NCBI GenBank assembly: GCA_000711775.1
Contig: ARYC01000612.1
Span: 1-64,000 of the forward strand
From: Oxytricha trifallax
Lineage: Eukaryota; Ciliophora; Spirotrichea; Sporadotrichida; Oxytrichidae
Direction of reading: 5' to 3'
Length of the DNA stretch: 64,000 bases
Shown: positions 11,578-23,529 of the stretch, piece by piece
How positions within the stretch are numbered: the stretch's first letter is position 1
Layout: every line of letters begins with the position of its first letter
Made by a program: the position numbers and the translations under genes
The notes under the pieces: model-generated
Seen by the model: only the letters and a program-made list of their open reading frames with translations
Databases searched by the model: none
What the model was told of the DNA's origin: nothing

Positions 11578-12867
11578 TCAGTAGTCCTCCCAGTCGTCAT
11601 AACTACTGTCTTCTTAGTGACTTAAATAACTCTACCAATCCGAGTTATCGTTATCATTAGGTGGTTTGTATGGGGTGAGTTCTACCTCGCCTCCTTCGAA
11701 TTATTCTTCTTGTTTTCTATGGGTTCTCACATAGGTTAGGACCATTATAATAATCTGAGTAGAATTCTTTATAGACTCCCTTGTTTGGGTTAAATTCGTA
11801 GCTGTCTTTTTATTAGACTTCTATTGCTTCTACAAAGTTTTTAATATGGATCTCTTGGTGTCCACCTACCTTTCCCCTGACTATATCTTCAACGTGACTC
11901 CTGTAATCTGTAAGAGACAAGTGCGTTTGAGTTTTCTTTTCTAGTGAATAATTTTTCTTGGCTTCCAAATTTTTGAGAAAGAATAGACACTTTTCGAGTT
12001 GTTTAAGCAATTTAGAGCCGAGGTTTTGTTTTTATCTTTTGAGTTCTTTTTCGTTCAAGTCTATGGAAGACTTCTTTCTAAGGTTTAAAGGAAAGGATGC
12101 TTTCAAGTGATGGTCTTTAAGGGACGAAATACTTGAAATGTTTCTTTATCTAGGGTCTTATTGATGGCTGTGGTTACTATGGTAGCTAGGATGGTTGTTT
12201 CTCTTTCTCGTGTTCTTTGACGTCGGGAAGATTTTTTGATTGGGTTGAAGGTTGAGTGTCTTTTTTAGGCTGGTTGTTTTAGTATAGTGTATGGGTAAGC
12301 TATGAGTAGTTAGTATCACTCTGTTCGTTCTAGTATTTACGGTATTGTTAGACTATATCTATGATCAGATTCTGATTAGATGCTTTGGTCAGAATTTCAA
12401 TTGGTCGGGAAGATACCGATATGTTACATAGTCCCCTCTTGGGGTACTAAATAGGTCTGAGTGTGGATCTATTGAGAAGGAGTCGTCTAAGATGTCTGAG
12501 AATGAACAGTTTATTTAAAATTCCAACTTTTGTACTTCCTTGGAAATCTTCATGGTTTTTTTAAGCAATTGAAGTGAATGGCGGTTTTTGAGTTTCCAGC
12601 TTGTAAGGAAGTTGATAAATTTCCCAGTGGCTGCTTGTTGAGAGCTTGACTCTTCGCTCAAGAAGACTTTGCATGTTTTTAAGCTAAGTAGAAGATACCA
12701 TATTCTAAGTATAAATGATCATTCCCTTTTGCTAAGTCTAGCAGTAATCTCCGAATTTATAGTTTCCCATAGATGATTTGGTTCGCTTTAGGCGAGATGA
12801 GTACCATTAGATATGATTGATATAGCCTGGATAAGAGGTAACTTAGTTTGTTTAAGTCAGTTTTCAT
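11578..12867 (-). pseudogene. unrecognised protein with basic middle and acidic YKPP tail, family copy 1
   Basis: Reading leftwards from ATG at 12865-12867 there is MKTDLNKLSYLLSRLYQSYL and a Leu-rich stretch, then GKFINFLTSWKLKNRHSLQ, then a Gln/Lys/Pro-rich region with TAA/TAG as Gln, an Arg/Lys-rich patch (RRIIRRRRGR near 11690-11720), and an acidic end YKPPNDNDNSDW...YDDWEDY closing at TGA 11578-11580. It is not in one frame: about three frame changes are needed, one of them in a run of A. Copy 2 of the family lies at 16637-17269, sharing the F-x-N-x-L region, a Lys/Arg-rich patch and the YKPP-[NS]-D acidic tail. The size (about 430 codons) and charge pattern would suit a nucleic-acid-binding accessory protein of a mobile element, but this is inference; no domain was recognised. 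Confidence 0.5.
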
Positions 12868-13084
12868 TTGTGACGAGTTGGGTGGGAATTTAGGGTATGT
12901 TCCTTTTAATTCTGTTTTTGTTTAATGATGCAGAAATTTATTGACTATAATCTATATAGATAATTTGATAAATATTCCAAATAAAGCATTAAAAAAAATA
13001 ATTTAATAAAAAAATCAAGAATCTATGCATTTTTTGCTAAAATTATTGAATAAAATTAATTCTAAAGAGTAATCGATGATAATA

Positions 13085-13499
13085 TTGTAGAAATACACTC
13101 GAAATTGGAAAATTAATTATAATTAAATTAAATATAAATCAAAATCGTGGCAGTTAAAGTTGGCTAATTTGAACGATCTAGGGCTCATTCGATAGAGAAT
13201 TCAAAATTAGCTGGACTTTACTATTGGCGGTACTATTTTATCGCATCCCTGGAGCGAGATAACTCGACTTTAATGTGAGGGTATAATTTAATTAATTTAT
13301 AGGCACTTAATTAAAGTCGAGTTATCTCACTCCTGGGATGAGAAAAAATATTACCGCCAATAACAAAGTCCAGCTAATTTTAAATTCTCTATCGAATGAG
13401 CCCAAGATCGTTCAAATTGGCCAACTTTAACTGCCAAGATTTTGATTTTCAATTAATTTAATTTAAATTAATTTCCCAATTTCGAATGTATTCCTTCAA
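13085..13499. mobile_element. palindromic MITE, copy B (subfamily 1)
   Basis: Same structure and length as copy A, with ends TTGTAGAAATACACTCG and CGAATGTATTCCTTCAA and TA on both sides. The centre again carries GAGGGTATAATTTAAT. The two arms have drifted slightly from each other (for example CTGGAGCGAG against CTCCTGGGAT on the return arm), which shows the palindrome is no longer perfect. Confidence 0.85.
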
Positions 13500-13500
13500 T

Positions 13501-14790
13501 AATAATAAAAGATATAATTATAATAAATGTGTTAAATTATGCGATAGAAAAGAAAACTTAAAGAAAACTTAAACTTTGTGATGAAAAATATCCTATATAA
13601 AAATGATATATTATGATAAAAAAATGAAAATTTGCCAAAAATAGCAAATAAAGTTAAGTAAAACATAAAAATTAAATTTACAAAATTTGATGCTTAACAC
13701 TTAGAATTGGAGGGTTTACAGATTTATCGGTTTTTATATTAGTCAATTAGAACTAAGATGACAAAAATTTACTTATCATAAGAAGAAATATCTTCATGGA
13801 ATATGTTCAGTAATTAAGAAATTATTTTTAAAAATCAACACTATTTTACAATTGTTGTAGTTTAGTTATTATTTATTTAATACTTTGAACATGCTATTTG
13901 AAAGCATACATTTTATCGAATTCTTTTATATATAGAATTGTTAATAACTTTAATATTTATTGATTATCATATTGTTAATACTTAATATTTTTCTTTTAAT
14001 TGTTTTTATATTATTTTTTTTTTAATTTTTATTTTTTTGTATTAATGTTCGTATTATATAAATATATAATGAATTTCAATATCCTATTTACCTTATATTT
14101 ATTTTAATAACTATCACAGATTTTTATATAGTTCTATTTTCCTTGCCTTTATAATTTAAATGTTACGCATTTTAAATATACTATATATAAAACTGTTAGA
14201 TATTGCTTGATAATGAAGTCTAGTATGATTATATTTATAAAAGTAATCGAGTTTGGACAATGTTTATATATTTATATCTGTCAGATATATCTGATACTTC
14301 GTGAGGTATGATTGAAATGTAGGTTTTTTCAGTGTTATTTTCCCTTTGTATTCATATTCCTTTAAATTAATTACCAAATTAACTAATTATTTTTTACTTC
14401 TTTGAATTTAATTATTTATTATTGTTAAAATATAATTTATTTGTAAGAACTGAAAGTAAATTATTTAAATCGCTATTTATTAGCGCAGTTTTTAATTTTT
14501 AAATAGTTTTTAAAATTACTTAATTAGAGTGTGATTATTAAACTGCTAAATTAATTTTAAAATTTACGGTATTTTGTCAAAATAATGTACGATTGGTACA
14601 TGATATATTTAATTAAATAATTATAAGAATATTTAATTTTACAAAGTATTTAATGTAAAATGTATGCATTGTTCATTCATAAACGACATCAAAGGTTAGC
14701 ATACTTAATTATTATTATTATTAATTATTTATAAAGTTTAGTCCTATGTGTTTTAATATATAAATATCTTTTGTTTCTCTCCCTCACTCT
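13501..14790. other. no gene seen; possible decayed signal-peptide start near 13688
   Basis: AT-rich. The stretch 13688-13752 resembles the signal-peptide start at 60719-60800 at the DNA level, with one frame change, and may be a decayed copy of that exon. Otherwise nothing. Confidence 0.3.
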
Positions 14791-14797
14791 ACCTCCT

Positions 14798-15034
14798 TCA
14801 CATCTTATCTTTGTCCACTACTTCATCAATAGCTGAAGTATCATCAGTGTACATTGACACAGGGAATATTTTGCCATCTTTAACCAATCTGTCTAAGAAG
14901 TATTGGCCGAGGCTCTTATCACCTAATGACAATTCCTCAACCACGTTTATCATACTATTAGTGAATATGGAGCACATTATTCTCTTCTAAAATGTTTTCT
15001 ATTCAATAGAGGGTCTTTTTTCTACTAAAGGGAT
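14798..15034 (-). CDS. isolated terminal exon or macronuclear-destined segment, unrecognised
   Basis: A single frame of 78 codons plus TGA (14798-14800) with normal codon character and two in-frame TAG as Gln: IPLVEKRPSIEQKTFQKRIM, then NVVEELSLGDKSLGQYFLDR, KDGKIFPVSMYTDD and an acidic/Lys end. Its upstream edge is preceded by ACTAATGATACTCATTTAAG, which looks like a branch point and 3' splice acceptor, so this reads as the last exon of a gene. No other exon of the same gene was found within 1 kb upstream, where only the short block at 15571-15760 shows coding character. The absence of damage argues for a real segment and against an old pseudogene. Function not recognised. Confidence 0.45.
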
Positions 15035-15570
15035 CTTAAATGAGTATCATTAGTAATATAAGATTTATGCAATTAGTCATAATACTGTAAGATCGTAGAA
15101 TAGCCAAATTCTTAAAATATAGTGAGATATAAATAAATAATAATTATAATTTTTTTTAATAATTATTTATTTTAAACTTGTTTTATTTATTATATTTATT
15201 TATATAAGTTGCGACCATAGTAGAAAAAGTTAATTATATTTACGGTTCCAGTCTTTATATTAATATTTTTAAGTAAAAACTATGAATAAATTCAAAATTT
15301 ATTATAAAAATGAATTAAATATTCTACAATTATTAAATTTGATTAATGTGATTTATCAATAATATTCTTTTAAAAGTAAAAAATATAAAAATTATTAATA
15401 TTTTATGTCTAAAATTGTGATCTATAAAATAACTAAAAATCATGCATAAATTACATTTAATAATCTAGAGTATTTATTCAATTCCAATTGCATCTTTTGC
15501 TACCTCACTTGTATAAGTGAAGTCCAACTTTAAATTAAAGCAATGGTGCTGTTGGAGTTGAATTTAATGT

Positions 15571-15760
15571 TCAAACAATTAGCTGTTACAGTCCAATAGA
15601 GTATTTTAAATCCTCCTCAGTAAGGCGACTAGATTTTTAGTGCTAGTACTAACTCTCTACTTTCAACCATTTATTCCCACATTTATAGTGGGACTCTTTT
15701 ACCAACTGATCTACAATTAACCTAGACTTCCATTTATCAAATTCTTTTTCAAAAAGTCAA
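15571..15760 (-). CDS. short coding-like block, unrecognised
   Basis: The frame reads FEKEFDKWKSRLIVDQLVKE, then HYKCGNKWLKVES and SSRLTEEDLKYSIG, ending at TGA 15571-15573, with TAA/TAG as Gln. Trp, Cys and charged residues are well used for such AT-rich DNA. There is no start codon in view. It may belong with the exon at 14798-15034 as an upstream segment, separated by AT-rich DNA, but no shared motif shows that. Confidence 0.3.
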
Positions 15761-16630
15761 TTGTAGTAATTAATATTCAAAATCTATTTACTATTTAGTT
15801 GATGACGTAATATAATATTTATTTTAGAAATTTTTATAATTATTGTATTGTCAGTAAGTGGGACTAAAGTAAGAAAAATTAGATACATTTTCCCCGCTTT
15901 TTTAAATGATAACCAATCATAATTAAATTTACAAATTTTCATAAATTCTTTGATTTATTTTTATATTTTAGTTTACATTGATTAAGTTTATATTATAAAT
16001 GTACTATCTATGATATAATTTTTGATGAATATTTCTTAAAAAACTTAACTTAGTTTAAATGTTTTAACTATATATTTCTATTAAATAAGGATTTTATTAT
16101 CGATATAAGCAATAGAACAGAAATTAATCAAAACTAACTTCAATTTAATATAAACAAATTTGCCCTCACTTAATTAATTTCAAATGCTTAACAAATCTAA
16201 TTAATAAATTGTGAAGTTCTTGGTTATTGTAAATTCTTATGATATGTTGAAAAATGTTGAGAGAAACTATATTAAGAAAATTCAACATACTTTTTAATTT
16301 ATTGATTATCAATTATATAAAGAGTAAATGATATTGTGAATGTTAATCATATTTATTCATTGTTTGTATGATATCAATGTTTTATATTTATTTATACAAA
16401 TTCACTTATTTTACTTAAATTTGATGATTGCATCTATATGTGATTCCCTCAAGTCTGTGTCTTGTAACATCTATGGGATTTTATTTATTTATTTATTAGA
16501 TAAAAAGATTATATTATTTGAGTTTATGATCCTTAATTAATTCCTATTCACTTTCTTGCAATTAATTATTTTGACTTTTTTATCTACAGGTAAGTATGTA
16601 TGAATCGGAATATTGGCTTTTGATTGCTAT
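15761..16630. other. no gene seen; one AAGTGGG/CCCC hairpin
   Basis: AT-rich. Near 15853-15902 lies a short sequence with GTGGG, AAAGTAAGAAA and CCCCGCTTTTTT that resembles a hairpin at 29747-29792. No coding support. Confidence 0.35.
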
Positions 16631-16636
16631 GATTTT

Positions 16637-17269
16637 TCAGTTATCATAATCCTAGTATGATATTTCTTCTGCTTCCTGCTTAGGTTTAGATAAATCTGAA
16701 GGAGGCTTATAAACTATTGGAAAATCACTATCCTCGCTTGAGAAGTAATAATCATACATAGGGATTCTATATTGTTTCATGCCTCAGATAGACATGTTGG
16801 GAAGTCACTTTGTTCTAAATATACATTAAGGTGATTTGAATTTAAGGAGTAGATGAGTACATACTAAGTTGTATTGAAGGGAAGATGAGTTTTAGTTTCC
16901 TTCGATTATCTTGATCTGATCTTCTTGAATATCTTGTTCTTGTTATTAAAAGTTGTGTGGGACTCTTTAAGTGGTTGTTGTTGATTTGGACAGTGTATGT
17001 CAACGACTTGTAAAGTTCTAACAAATTTCATAAGATGTAGTCGTTAAATTAAATTCTAGACCTTAATAAGGAAATCTGGTAACTGAGTTTAGAAGAGTCA
17101 ACCAATCCATTCTGGATAATATTATCACCAAATAAGGTTACCCAATCGTGGTTTGACCCCATTCTTCTCTATAAGTAATTAGTAAATATATTTGTTGGAG
17201 AATTTCTATCAAGTCTTAGTTCAGTCGCGTAGTTGATGAGCTCTTTTATTGTGTATTAAGACTGAGCAT
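16637..17269 (-). pseudogene. unrecognised protein with acidic YKPP tail, family copy 2
   Basis: Minus-strand frames give ELINYATELRLDRNSPTN, IFTNYLQRRMGSNHDWVTLF, DNIIQNGLVDSSKLSYQ, a basic Arg/Ser stretch (TRTRYSRRSDQDNRRKLKL near 16940-16890) and finally MYDYYFSSEDSDFPIVYKPP followed by SDLSKPKQEAEEIS, closing at TGA 16637-16639. The same order is seen in the gene at 11578-12867: F-x-N-x-L region, basic patch, YKPP-[NS]-D acidic end. This copy lacks most of the N-terminal third and has at least two frame changes. The two copies differ strongly in sequence, so the family is old. No known domain. Confidence 0.45.
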
Positions 17270-18178
17270 TTCAACCATTTTTTAAATTTTATATTTTATT
17301 GCTATAACAAACTTAAATATATTATCTGTTGATTTATTAGGCATTAAATAAGTTTTAAATTATTATTTTAAAATGTAGTTTATTAATCAATTGACTGTTA
17401 TAGTTATATGGGAATGATTTTCATAAGTATCTATCATTATTATTCCCCATAAAAATTGGAATAATATTAATTTGCTTTAATTAGCATTCTTTTTATTTAT
17501 TTTTAGGCTTTTAGAAAAGTATCGAAAATAATCTTAAAGATTTTGATTTTTTAATCTGTAAATTAAAAAATTAATTTTTCATAACAATGACTTTAATTTC
17601 AATTAATTTTATCATTTAAAACATTATCCAATCAACAAATTATCTTAAATCGTGAATACTTTTCATGTATCCTATAAATATTTATATTAAAAAATTTTTG
17701 TAGAATCAAGTTTCAAGAACCTATGTTTTTTATTTTCAATAAAATCCTTTTATAAAGCTTACCTATATATACTAATTAACTCAAGAAATAGTTTCAGTAA
17801 TATATCAAAGATTCTCATTTAATCATCTTAGCTAATAGTCATTCTTGCTGAACTAAGATTTACTGTTGCTCTTGATCTATAATTTTTGTAAAATTAACAT
17901 AAATTTTTGACATACTTTCTTTATCAAGATATATATTACAATTAATTATAAATTTGTTTTAAAAAAATTGTATTCTGATTTAATTATTGCGAAAAAAGTT
18001 ATAATGTGCTGATGTTGTTCCAATTTATCACTAATCTTACTCAGTAATATTTTAAAGATAGACCTTAGACAGTTTCAATTACAACTTAGATTTTTTAAGC
18101 CTCTCTGTCTTACATACCTTGATAAATTGTTAAACCCCAAGAGTAAAATTTGAGCGATTTCTGTGAATGTTAAATTAA
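17270..18178. other. no gene seen
   Basis: AT-rich spacer between family copy 2 and the broken gene ending at 18179. Confidence 0.4.
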
Positions 18179-19035
18179 TCAATAATAAAAAATACTTTAA
18201 TAAATATATATTTAAGTCTTGAGCATTGCGGTTGTCGATTTTGTAATTCTTGAGAGAGTCGAGCAACATTCTAGTCTCTTGATCATACTATTTAGGAATT
18301 TGGCCCTACTCATGCTCTCATATTCCTTCTGTCCCTTGCATTCCTCCTCTTGCTGGTGGTCTGCCATCTACTGAGAGTTTCCTTTGCCACTATCCTTCTG
18401 GGAATCTTACAAACTGTTATCTGAGTCCTCATCATCACTTTAACTGTTCCCTTCATCCATGACCTGACCTAAGTGCGCTTAAGCGTAGATTGTTTCAGTA
18501 GAGGTGGTTGTAGAGCCCTAGCATATTCTCACTGATAAATGGATGACTCTGGTTGGATCATTTGCATACTCCAACTTCGAGTGCTCCAACCACACAGCCT
18601 CTCCTCGGGGATCGTTTTCATACGTTACCTTGGCGTGAATGGCGTTCCTGATGACCTTGACTTCGAAGTTGTCTCTGACTCTGTATGCCTCTCTCTTGCT
18701 TATAGTGCTTGCTGCTGATCTGTTGTTAAGGACCCTTGTTTTGATCTGAACTTGACTCCATTAATAATTTCAAAGTTTTAATTATATAATAAGATTATAA
18801 TTTTAATAGGGCGTATTAGATTTTAATTATTGGTACTTGGGCATAATTGGGTTATTAAATGTTTTGATATAAAAAATTTGCCTAACTTACCAAGTCAGTG
18901 TTACAGATGAATTTGAGGGTAAAACGTCAATGAGTACCAGAAAAGATAGTCATTCGAGAGCCCTTGAAAAGACGCATCTTACTTTAATCTACGACACAGA
19001 CAAGTATTTCCTAAGCTGAGATTTCTTTAATACGA

Positions 19036-19098
19036 ATTATGATATTTTTAAGAAAAATAGATGATTATAATAAAATGAGTAATACTAATATGAATACG
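19036..19098 (+). repeat. inverted repeat inside the 18-21 kb gene, left arm
   Basis: About 60 bp, near-identical in reverse orientation to 19350-19412; both carry ATGAGTAATACTAATATGAA in one orientation or the other. The arms enclose about 250 bp that hold a coding segment of the surrounding gene. Confidence 0.8.
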
Positions 19099-19349
19099 TT
19101 TAAAACAAAATGGAAGAAGAACAACTTGAACAGCTTTGGCATTCTTATATTCATCACAATACATATCACCATGATTAAATATTTTCACGACATTCATAAT
19201 CCTTTTTGTTCCTCTACGATGACTCTGCTCAAGTCAGTCAATGTCCTTGCCAGGTAGGTCCTTTATAAAATAAAAAAGATAGATATGTTTTTAGTAACTT
19301 ATATTTTTTGTGAGTGATACATCTCCATCATCTTAATCTTTATAAGTAA

Positions 19350-19412
19350 GTATTCATATTAGTATTACTCATTTTATTATAATCATCTATTTTTCTTAAA
19401 ATATATCATAAT
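19350..19412 (-). repeat. inverted repeat inside the 18-21 kb gene, right arm
   Basis: Partner of 19036-19098, with only two or three differences over about 60 bp. Such a fresh match inside an otherwise decayed gene suggests a recent duplication-inversion or a small foldback insertion. Confidence 0.8.
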
Positions 19413-21029
19413 GGTCACAATTTGGCAAGTTTAATGGGGAATGGGGGATTGTTGAGTTCACAAAAGTTGGTGGCCAAAAATAACCTTTCAGAACAAGCAA
19501 GTCATAGAATTTCACTTTTCGGTAAAAAGATGACGCCATCTTCGCTGGAGCGGAGGAATCTAATAACTTGAGACATGTGGTCTAATATCTCATAGAGTGG
19601 GTCTTCCCAAACAGTCTTGTATTCCTACAAAGAATTACTGATTTGCTCTGCAATCTCTAACGACTAATATTCAACCATGTATACCTCCTCCTCACTCTCT
19701 ATTGTGATGCAGACCAACAGGTTGCGTAATACACCAATCTCATTTGGTAGCTTGGGGTCTGGGAAATTGATCATTGACTGGCCACTTCTGGGGTCGCAAG
19801 TATTTTACATAATAGGCTATGAGAAGACTATTTACTACACATCATGTGATTTTAGAGATAGGATGTGTTGGAGATTACAGTATCACGAGGACGCCCCTGC
19901 CAATGTTTATTGAGTGGTCTTGATTTCGTCAGCATGAGGAGAGATTTATTCTGGTGGAATCTATCTGGCTCTAAAAGCTATTCTCTAAATCATCAGACTG
20001 ACAAGAATTTTATGTACGATGAAAAGTTGGTAATCCTACTATTATAGTCTTAACTATAACATCCTTGATATTCTCCCAGAAAGTCATAAAATTCAATTCA
20101 TTGCTGTTTTTACTGAGTTGGATGGAGTAAACAAGTAGTTGAGATGAGAGCAGGAATTGACACCTTACCACTTGAAATGTGGCTAACTAGTTTTTAGGCA
20201 ACATTTTAGATCAAGTTGCTTTAGTCACAATTGGAATTTATCAAAGCAATAATGGAAAGTGACAAAAAGACTGGGTCACTTGTCAATGGAGTAGCAGTAT
20301 TTGAGAGATAACCATTACCGTAGAAAGTAGTATGCTTATCCAAGATAGGAGAAATCATAATTGACTGATAAGTCATTCTTGTAAAGTCCAACAAGGCTAG
20401 TGTAAATATAGAGGTCAGTGATGTTTTATGGAACTACTGAGAGAACATTGATCTCGCTTGTTGCTTAAGCGAAACTTCTTCAAATAATCTTCTCATTAAC
20501 CACACGAAGTTCTTTTGGAAAGCACTGATCTTATCTGAGGTGCTGTATTCTAAATAATCAACTGCCATACTTTGGAGCCTTTAGAGCAAGTGAGGTCAAA
20601 GTCATTGAGTCTTGAGATCGTTGAGTAAGTTTTAGTTAACAAATCATATTCAATCCCCAAATACAGAGGTGCACTATCAAGCATGTCGAACTAACTGTCG
20701 CTAAATCTGCTTAATGTGACATTGTGTTACTCACTCTGAATTATCCCTCTATCCCAAAACTTCCCTATTTTGATTTATCTTGTTACTGATATTATTGTGC
20801 ACTCTAAGACAACTGAATCTGTGAACTCACTCCATAAAGATATTTGTGCTATAACTATTGCTATAACTTAGCTTCTATTATTACTTTTGCTGTAGCTGCC
20901 AAATATTGCTTGTATTTTGATCATTGCCTAAACTAATCTTATTCTTAACTTAATGCTGGACTTGCTGCTGTTGTTAGTTTTGATTATTGTTATTTTGAGG
21001 TTATGGCTTGTAAATTCATGCTGCTTTCC

Positions 21030-21735
21030 CCCCTCTTTTGATTGTTGCAGATTATTATTTCATTAATTAATTAAAATTTCTACTCTGGTTTTAATTAGTA
21101 TTCTAGGAATTAATGCTTATGCTATTATTGAGGAACTTTTAATTGTGTTGCCATTGTTATTAATAGTTCATATTACTCCCACCATTTGTCATTTCATTAT
21201 TTCTAGATTGTTAGTATTAGTGGCTATTATTGGGGTTGATGGACTTATTAGTGTTATAATATTATTTCTAGGGACGGTCTTCAGTCCTTTAATTAATAAC
21301 CTATCATTTATTTATATTATATTTTTTAATTAATTAACTTTCTTGATTTGCTTTTATATTTTACAAAAATGCAGTAAATTTTACTCATTGGGTTTTATTA
21401 TATAAAAGTTTTTATTGAATTTATATAAAACCATCAATTATAAATTACAAAGCAATAATTTTAGTAATATGTTTGATGTTGTGATATATAATTTGCTTTA
21501 TTACATTCTCATAGAAATTTAAACTAGATATATTTAAGAATGCTTAGCTTTTAAATACGGAAAACTTATGTTACTATTAAAACTAGATAGAATATTTTTT
21601 ATTTTAATGATAATTACCTAATTATCATTTAGTCAATAAATACAAGTATATATTAAATTTATATAAAATAATTTTTTATATAAATTATAAACATTTATTA
21701 TAAAGAAAAAGAAGTCATTGTTTGTTGTTATATAA
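21030..21735. other. no gene seen
   Basis: AT-rich 5' flank of the broken gene. There is a T/G-rich stretch near 21060-21330 and no supported frame. Confidence 0.35.
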
Positions 21736-21739
21736 TTTG

Positions 21740-22000
21740 ATTTGTTTTTATTCCATTCACTCTTTAATTCTTTTATCTTATAATTTTATTGACTTTACTT
21801 GTCGCTTTATTTTCTTTTATCTCATGCTCTTCCAATTGCACTCTTGATCAATCAAATCTTAGTTTGGGACAATTTTCTTGCTCTAAATCAAGCAGCTTAT
21901 TATCTCTCTCTGAACTGTTTCTGCATTGTCTCGTAATTATCGAAACACTTGTCCAAAAAAGTATTCTACTTTTCATTTTTTCTTATAGTGATTGAGTTTA
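21740..22000 (-). pseudogene. coiled-coil fragment
   Basis: Minus-strand reading gives FLDKCFDNYETMQKQFRE, then DNKLLDLEQENCPKLRFD and, after an in-frame TGA, SRVQLEEHEIKENKATSKVN. Charge pattern and spacing are those of a coiled coil. One frame change and one TGA break it. It may be related in type to the fragment at 4130-4835, but no shared motif is long enough to show this. Confidence 0.35.
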
Positions 22001-22436
22001 ATTCAAAGTTAACTATGTTGGCCCGCCTATCTCAATTTTTCAAATTAAATTATGAAATTAAACATTATAGTGCATCTTTGCAAGTTAATCTACCCTTTTG
22101 TAAATATTTATAATATATAGAATTAGTTTTCATGCGGTTTCTAAAGCTAGTTAGTTTACCATGAAAATATTCTATAATTAGCATTTCTCTGGGTTTGTAT
22201 ATTAAAGTTTCTCATTGTAAATTTATTATGATATTTTTATTTTCAATCTAGTCTTTTTCTCTTCTTTATTATAATTATATATTTTTTCATTTTATCTTAA
22301 ACATTAGGATTATTATCGAAAATATATATATAAAAATTTGGATATAGTAAATTCAATTAAATTAAAGAACATATTTATAATTTTTTAGAAAAATATTTAT
22401 TAAAATGGTTCAGTTTCAAATATTAATCTTCTAATA

Positions 22437-22698
22437 TTATAGGAATACATTTGATTTTGGAAATAAATTTATAATTAATTAAATAAATAATTGCAGTTAA
22501 CTTTGTCCTATCCTAGACACTATGGTACTTTTTCGATAGAGAATTTAAAATTAGCTCGACTTTACTAGTGGCGGTACCCCTCTATTACATCCCTGGAGCG
22601 AGATAACTCGGTTTTAATTTTGCCATTAAAATCAACTAAACAAATCATCCAAAATTAAAACCGAGTTATCTCGCTCCAGGGATGTGATAGAGGGGTAC
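22437..22698. mobile_element. palindromic MITE, copy C (subfamily 2, right arm truncated)
   Basis: The left arm is complete from TTATAGGAATACATTTG (TA before it at 22435-22436) to GCGAGATAACTCGG. The centre is the subfamily-2 type (TTGCCATTAAAATCAACTAA then CAAATCATCC). The right arm returns only as far as GATGTGATAGAGGGGTAC and stops at about 22698, so the last 130 bp or so were lost. Confidence 0.8.
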
Positions 22699-22979
22699 AG
22701 CGACCATTTAAATATAATTTAAAAATGATCAGATCAAATTGAATCCCTATTTAGCTAACTTCCTTATTTATTAAATATCGTTTTTAAAGATACCTATTAA
22801 CCTAAACTGTAATTAATTTTATGGAGTCATTAAGTACAATTATTTTAAATCATTTTTCCATTTCAATTATTTTCTAGCGCAGTGTTCTAAGTTGTTGCAG
22901 CAGCCATTGCTAAAAGATATCTTCAGGGTATCTATTTTGGCATTAATAACAAAAACCCATATTGCTTTCTTAATTATTG

Positions 22980-23180
22980 TATATCAAAATGATCTTTCAC
23001 TCTGGACATTATAATCAAAGCGAAGAATGGGATACGAAAACCTTACAAAAATATAGAGGAAATTACTCCTATCATGCAATAAGCGAAGTGTTACTATCCC
23101 CAAAAAGCACTTCCACGTCATTCATGACTCTATTCTCCTCATCTATTTCTTTGCACTTGAAATCAAAGAAAATAAACTGA
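22980..23180 (+). CDS. short coding-like block, secreted-protein type
   Basis: Frame with FHSGHYNQSEEWDTKTLQKY and NYSYHAISEVLLSP, closing at TGA 23180-23182. The style and the S-E-x-W core resemble NANDGSEKWGNSKITQW at 61060-61110, which suggests the same domain type. AT-rich DNA stands on both sides. It could be one segment of a split gene; its function is unknown. Confidence 0.35.
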   Translation, partial: YIKMIFHSGHYNQSEEWDTKTLQKYRGNYSYHAISEVLLSPKSTSTSFMTLFSSSISLHLKSKKIN

Positions 23181-23529
23181 ATGATCCTTAGATGTACCAA
23201 GTTCAGTAAAATAACTATTCTTGTCATGATTTTATCCTTTACTTTTAATTTTTTATAAATTTACACATCTGTAGATTTGTTTATATTGTTCTTTTTACCT
23301 TCTTTTTGTGACAATTACCTTAATTAAGTATTATCAAACATAGCAGAATAAGATTATTATAAAAGGTAAAAGTGCAATCATTATCATCTTTTAAAAGAAA
23401 TTTCTAGCTTATGTATCATGGTAATTTGGTATGTAAGACAGTACTTCGTTTTAAATGACATAGATAGTACTGTAAAATTGAATTCTCTAATCTAAAAAGC
23501 AATCCTAACTTAATATTTTCGTGCTCACA

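Larger units (their letters stand above)
18179..21019 (-). pseudogene. large unrecognised gene of a multicopy family, broken
   Basis: The most strongly coding region of the window. From ATG near 21017-21019 it reads MNLQAITSKQQQSKLT, a Gln-rich leader, a long globular region (for example FVWLMRRLFEEVSLKQQARS near 20500-20440 and LTSIFTLALLDFTRMTYQ near 20420-20360), then EIGVLRNLLVCITIESEEE near 19740-19680, DHMSQVIRFLRSSEDGV near 19580-19530, and an Asp/Ser/Gln-rich C-terminus ending at TGA 18179-18181. It is GC-richer than its surroundings. It is broken by roughly half a dozen interruptions. A second, shorter copy of its internal segment lies on the plus strand near 30650-30855, so it belongs to a repeated family and may be the gene of a mobile element. 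No transposase, integrase, polymerase or capsid motif was recognised. Confidence 0.55.
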
